A DNA stretch of 64,000 bases, from the NCBI RefSeq assembly GCF_016862635.1, contig NZ_BONI01000014.1, forward strand, positions 62,001 to 126,000. Reading direction: 5' to 3'. This stretch comes from Catellatospora coxensis (GTDB lineage Bacteria; Actinomycetota; Actinomycetes; Mycobacteriales; Micromonosporaceae). The first letter of the stretch is position 1. Each line of letters opens with the position of its first letter. A model generated the notes under the pieces. That model saw nothing but the letters and a program-made list of their open reading frames with translations, was not told the DNA's origin and made no database searches. Shown one piece after another: positions 61,379 to 64,000 of the stretch. The position numbers were made by a program, and so were the translations under genes.

Positions 61379-61753
61379 TCACGGGGCTGGCCAATTGCGG
61401 GCCACGGCGGCGAGGGCTTCGTCGACGGTGAGCCCGAGCTGCTTGGCGGCCTGGACGTACTGGCGGGCCAGGGTCTCCCCGCGATCCTCGCGTGGTCGCC
61501 GGTCCGGTCCGGCCACGACGGTTCCGGCGGCACGGCGCGTGCGGACCAGGCCGGCCGACTCCAGTTCCTGGTATGCCCGAGCCACGGTCCCGGCGGACAG
61601 GCCGAGGTCGGCGGCGAGCTGCCGGATGGGCGGCAACCGGTGGCCGGTGGGCAGGGCGCCGCTGTTGATGAGGTCGGCGATCTGCCGGCGGATCTGTTCG
61701 TATGGCGGCGTGTACAGATCCGTGTCGACCGCGATCTCGGGCAGCTGGGTCAT
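61379..61753 (-). CDS. GntR-family (YtrA-like) transcriptional regulator
   Basis: 124 aa. Short GntR regulator with N-terminal winged helix PPYEQIRRQIADLINSGALP, LPPIRQLAADLGLSAGTVAR, AYQELESAGLVRTRRAAGT and only a small C-terminal helical tail, typical for YtrA. The start overlaps the stop of the membrane protein gene (ATGA). YtrA-type repressors control ABC or membrane proteins in the same operon; the target site is likely the large inverted repeat at 62478-62532. Confidence 0.92.
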   Translation of the reverse strand: MTQLPEIAVDTDLYTPPYEQIRRQIADLINSGALPTGHRLPPIRQLAADLGLSAGTVARAYQELESAGLVRTRRAAGTVVAGPDRRPREDRGETLARQYVQAAKQLGLTVDEALAAVARNWPAP

Positions 61754-62469
61754 GCCCGCACCTTGCGTCCGAACAGCAGCACCGAGACGAGGTAGGCCCA
61801 GAAGACGACCACCCCGACCGCGGCCACGGCGGCCACGGTCTGGGGCAGGCCGATTCCCGGGTCCTGGTCGACACATCGGACGGTCATGGCGCCGTTGACG
61901 GCGGCGAGGGCGACTCCGGCCAGCGGTGTCAGCACGGCTATGCCGTACCCGCTGATGATCACCTCGCCGGCGCGGCGGCGGGCCACGTCGTCGCCGGCGA
62001 AACGGGGCCGGCGGGTGACCGTCTGAAGCGCGACGAAGGCCAGTGCGAGGCAGGCGGCGGTCGCGATGAGGATCGGGATCGAGTAGTAGCTGCCCGGCCA
62101 GGGCGTGTTGGTCTGCAACCCGTCGCCGCACCGGTTGCTGATCGCTCGTCCGGCCCTGCCCAGGTCGTCGGCGACGCCGACCGCGGTGGTGGCGGTGAGC
62201 AGCGCGATGAGCAGGACGGTGCCGAGGCCGGCCACCCAGGTGGGGTAGACGGGCAGGTAGTCCCGGATGCGGCGCACGGTCAGCGAGGCGGTGCGTGGTC
62301 CGGTGGTGGCGGCTCGGGGAGTGAGCCGTTCGGCGACCAGCGCGGTCAGCAGCAGCACCATGGCGAAGGCGGGCCCGGCCAGGGCGTAGCCGCGGCCGAG
62401 CGGCAGGTGGGCGGCGGTCTGCCAGGCGACGGCGGCGCCCAGGGCGATGCCGACAAGGCGAGGCAGCAT
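61750..62469 (-). CDS. Membrane protein of a YtrA-type operon
   Basis: 239 aa, five to six membrane helices: GIALGAAVAWQTAAHLPLG, YALAGPAFAMVLLLTALVAE, WVAGLGTVLLIALLTATTAV, SIPILIATAACLALAFVALQ, GIAVLTPLAGVALAAVNG and VAAVGVVVFWAYLVSVLLFG. Residues RCGDGLQTNTPWPGSYYS form an external loop with Cys. No transporter motif. First gene of the operon; repressed by the downstream-encoded GntR protein, presumably. Confidence 0.78.
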   Translation of the reverse strand: MLPRLVGIALGAAVAWQTAAHLPLGRGYALAGPAFAMVLLLTALVAERLTPRAATTGPRTASLTVRRIRDYLPVYPTWVAGLGTVLLIALLTATTAVGVADDLGRAGRAISNRCGDGLQTNTPWPGSYYSIPILIATAACLALAFVALQTVTRRPRFAGDDVARRRAGEVIISGYGIAVLTPLAGVALAAVNGAMTVRCVDQDPGIGLPQTVAAVAAVGVVVFWAYLVSVLLFGRKVRA

Positions 62470-62477
62470 GGCGGCTC

Positions 62478-62532
62478 CTTGTATCGAGGGGTCGGTACAA
62501 GAGTAGTACTTGTGTCAACCCCTCGATACAAG
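62478..62532. promoter_or_regulatory. Large inverted-repeat operator of the GntR operon
   Basis: A perfect 15-bp inverted repeat, 62478-62492 and 62518-62532 (CTTGTATCGAGGGGT and complement), 25 nt apart. Inside lies a second repeat (TACAAG...CTTGT). On the minus strand TTGACA (62512-62517) forms a -35 box between the arms. So a dimer pair of GntR could shut the promoter completely. Confidence 0.65.
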
Positions 62533-62647
62533 ATGGGAGCCTGAGCGGCCCCGGCGCGAACTGCGCTGTGATGACCCCGACACCCCGGCTCGCGCTTGAC
62601 CTTGACACGGTGACAAGGTCTTGACTGCGGTCGAGGAGGTGGTTCCG

Positions 62648-63316
62648 ATGACCACGCAGGAGCAGGAGACGAACATCACGCAGGCCCGCCGTGCCCTGGC
62701 GCACCGGGACCCGTCGGTCCGGCTGCGGGCGGCACTGGCCGTCGGCACGACCCCGGACCCGCGCTCGGTCACCGCGCTCGTCCAGCGGTGCGCCGTCGAA
62801 CCCGAGTTCTACGTACGCGAGATGCTCACCTGGGCGCTGACCCGCCACACGCCGTCGACGACGGTCCCGCAACTCGTCGACGAACTCCGCTCGCCACAGC
62901 CCCAGGCACGCAGCCAGGCCCTGCACACCTTGTCCAAGATCGGAGACCGGCAGGCCTGGCCCGCGATCACCGGCGCGCTGCTGACCGACCCCGACGACGC
63001 CGTCGCGCAGACCGCCTGGCGGGCGGCCGTCGTGCTGGCGCCCGAGGAGGCGCGATCCGAGCTGGCGGCCGTCCTGGTGACGCAGCTCGGCCGCGGCGGG
63101 CGGGAGACGCAGCTGAGCCTGAGCCGATCGCTGATCGCGCTCGGTGAGGTGATCACGCCGATCCTGCACGCCGCGACCACGGACCCCGATCCCGGCGTGC
63201 GCGAGCACGCGCTCGCCACGCACCGGCTGTGGCTCGACCCGGACGCCGGCTTCCAGCTCGCCGTCGAGGCGGCCAAACGTGTCGCGGCCCTGGGCAGGGC
63301 CGCCGAGGAAGGATGA
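62648..63316 (+). CDS. HEAT-repeat protein
   Basis: 222 aa, all-helical repeats: QARRALAHRDPSVRLRAALA, EFYVREMLTWALTRHTPSTT, SPQPQARSQALHTLSKIGDR, DPDDAVAQTAWRAAVVLAPE, DPDPGVREHALATHRLWLDP. These are PBS-lyase/HEAT type units. It acts probably as a protein-binding scaffold. GAGGAGGT precedes the ATG at 9 nt. It lies 7 nt upstream of a MerR-HEAT gene, so both are cotranscribed. Confidence 0.85.
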   Translation: MTTQEQETNITQARRALAHRDPSVRLRAALAVGTTPDPRSVTALVQRCAVEPEFYVREMLTWALTRHTPSTTVPQLVDELRSPQPQARSQALHTLSKIGDRQAWPAITGALLTDPDDAVAQTAWRAAVVLAPEEARSELAAVLVTQLGRGGRETQLSLSRSLIALGEVITPILHAATTDPDPGVREHALATHRLWLDPDAGFQLAVEAAKRVAALGRAAEEG

Positions 63317-63323
63317 TCATCCA

Positions 63324-64000
63324 GTGTTGATCGGAGAAGTGGCCCGCAGGTCCGGGGTCAGCGCCCGCATGCTCCGCCACTACGACTCCCTCGGCCTCGT
63401 GCGGCCCACCGGGCGCAGCGGCACCGGCTACCGCGAGTACTCCGACGACGACATCCGGCGGATCTTCCACATCGAGAGCCTGCGCTCGCTCGGGCTGTCG
63501 CTGCGTGAGGTCGGGCGCGCCCTCGACGACCCCGACTTCACGCCATCGGGGCTCGTCGACGACCTCATCCAGCAGACCCTCGACCGCATCGCCGACGAGA
63601 CGGAACTGCTGACCCGGCTGCGCCGCATCGGCGCCGCCGGGCCCGCCGGCTGGGACGACGTCCTGCAGATCATCGCACTGCTGCAGGCGCTCAACTCGGA
63701 CAGCGCCGGCAGGCGCCAGCGAGCGGTGCTGTCCTCGGCCCCCGGGGACCGCATGCCGGTCGAGGCACTGGTCGAGGCGGCCCTGAGCGAAGCCGACCCG
63801 AACGTCGCCGGAGCCCTGCGCTGGGCTCTGGCACGATCGGGCGGCGAAGGGCTGGCACTGCTGGCCCGCGGACTCGAAGCACCCGAGGCTGAGGTGCGTA
63901 AACGTGCCGTCCAAGCCATCGCCGCGATCGGCGACGACGCCGCGGACGCCTTGCTGCACGACGCGCTCGCCAACGCCGACATCGCCGTGCGCAGGCACGC
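63324..64000 (+). CDS. MerR-family regulator with HEAT repeats (cut by window end)
   Basis: At least 225 codons, open to the last base. Start GTG, then LIGEVARRSGVSARMLRHYD and SLGLVRPTGRSGTGYREYSD: a complete MerR winged HTH (residues 1-70) and coiled-coil dimer region (DLIQQTLDRIADETELLTRL). C-terminal part (from about 130) has HEAT-like units (DPNVAGALRWALARSGGEGL; EAEVRKRAVQAIAAIGDDAA). No Cys ligands for metal. Together with the preceding HEAT protein it forms a regulatory pair. The 3' end lies outside. Confidence 0.85.
   Translation, partial: MLIGEVARRSGVSARMLRHYDSLGLVRPTGRSGTGYREYSDDDIRRIFHIESLRSLGLSLREVGRALDDPDFTPSGLVDDLIQQTLDRIADETELLTRLRRIGAAGPAGWDDVLQIIALLQALNSDSAGRRQRAVLSSAPGDRMPVEALVEAALSEADPNVAGALRWALARSGGEGLALLARGLEAPEAEVRKRAVQAIAAIGDDAADALLHDALANADIAVRRH

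Overview
The window is about 72% GC, with dense genes, many GTG starts, 4-nt ATGA/GTGA overlaps inside operons, and several apparently leaderless genes (a TANNNT box 6-8 nt before the start codon). This is typical of a filamentous actinobacterium. The mix of secreted plant-polymer enzymes, Ser/Thr kinases with sensor domains, VMAP-type conflict genes and amyloid-motif proteins fits a Micromonosporaceae-like soil organism, but the exact genus cannot be read from the sequence. I saw no rRNA, tRNA, CRISPR array, transposase or phage structural gene.

Layout. 0-8 kb: PRC-barrel protein, a secreted beta-propeller/malectin protein, an AadA-like nucleotidyltransferase, a membrane Ser/Thr kinase, and a secreted pectate lyase (PL3) with a lectin domain under LacI-type operators. 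8-17 kb: two small genes, then a minus-strand HhH/TerB-N/TerB-C membrane protein, a BrxD-like ATPase and a BrxHI/Lhr-like helicase with overlapping ends; an HhH membrane protein lies upstream. This is a probable defence or DNA-processing module. 17-29.4 kb: house-keeping and accessory genes (PCD-VOC fusion, ArsR-SRPBCC operon, PhoD phosphatase with a tandem-repeat partner, MFS/LysR pair, and a lipoprotein-adaptor-ABC-permease efflux operon). 29.5-41.7 kb: a two-component pair with a degenerate receiver, TetR/SDR and LacI/MFS divergent pairs with paired operators, an M20 peptidase, a cupin, a LanC-domain fragment, a sulfotransferase and a metallophosphoesterase.

41.7-51 kb has several gene relics (gamma-glutamylcyclotransferase, DUF2716, an EthD chimera). 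It also holds a tightly coupled four-gene operon: NrtR-like Nudix regulator, J-domain pseudokinase, vWA protein and PurA paralog. 51-54.4 kb carries small proteins, an atypical kinase with an extracellular CBM2-like domain, and a start-less relic of a secreted small Cys-containing protein.

54.4-61.3 kb is the most striking locus. A 124-aa protein with a C-terminal RHIM-like amyloid motif is divergent from an operon of VMAP (same motif at its N terminus), MoxR AAA+ ATPase, and a 1375-aa vWA/SAV_2336-STAND-TPR protein. This is a VMAP ternary conflict system that probably signals to its effector by prion-like templating. 61.3-64 kb: a GntR regulator and membrane protein with a large inverted-repeat operator, a HEAT-repeat protein, and a MerR-HEAT regulator cut by the window end.
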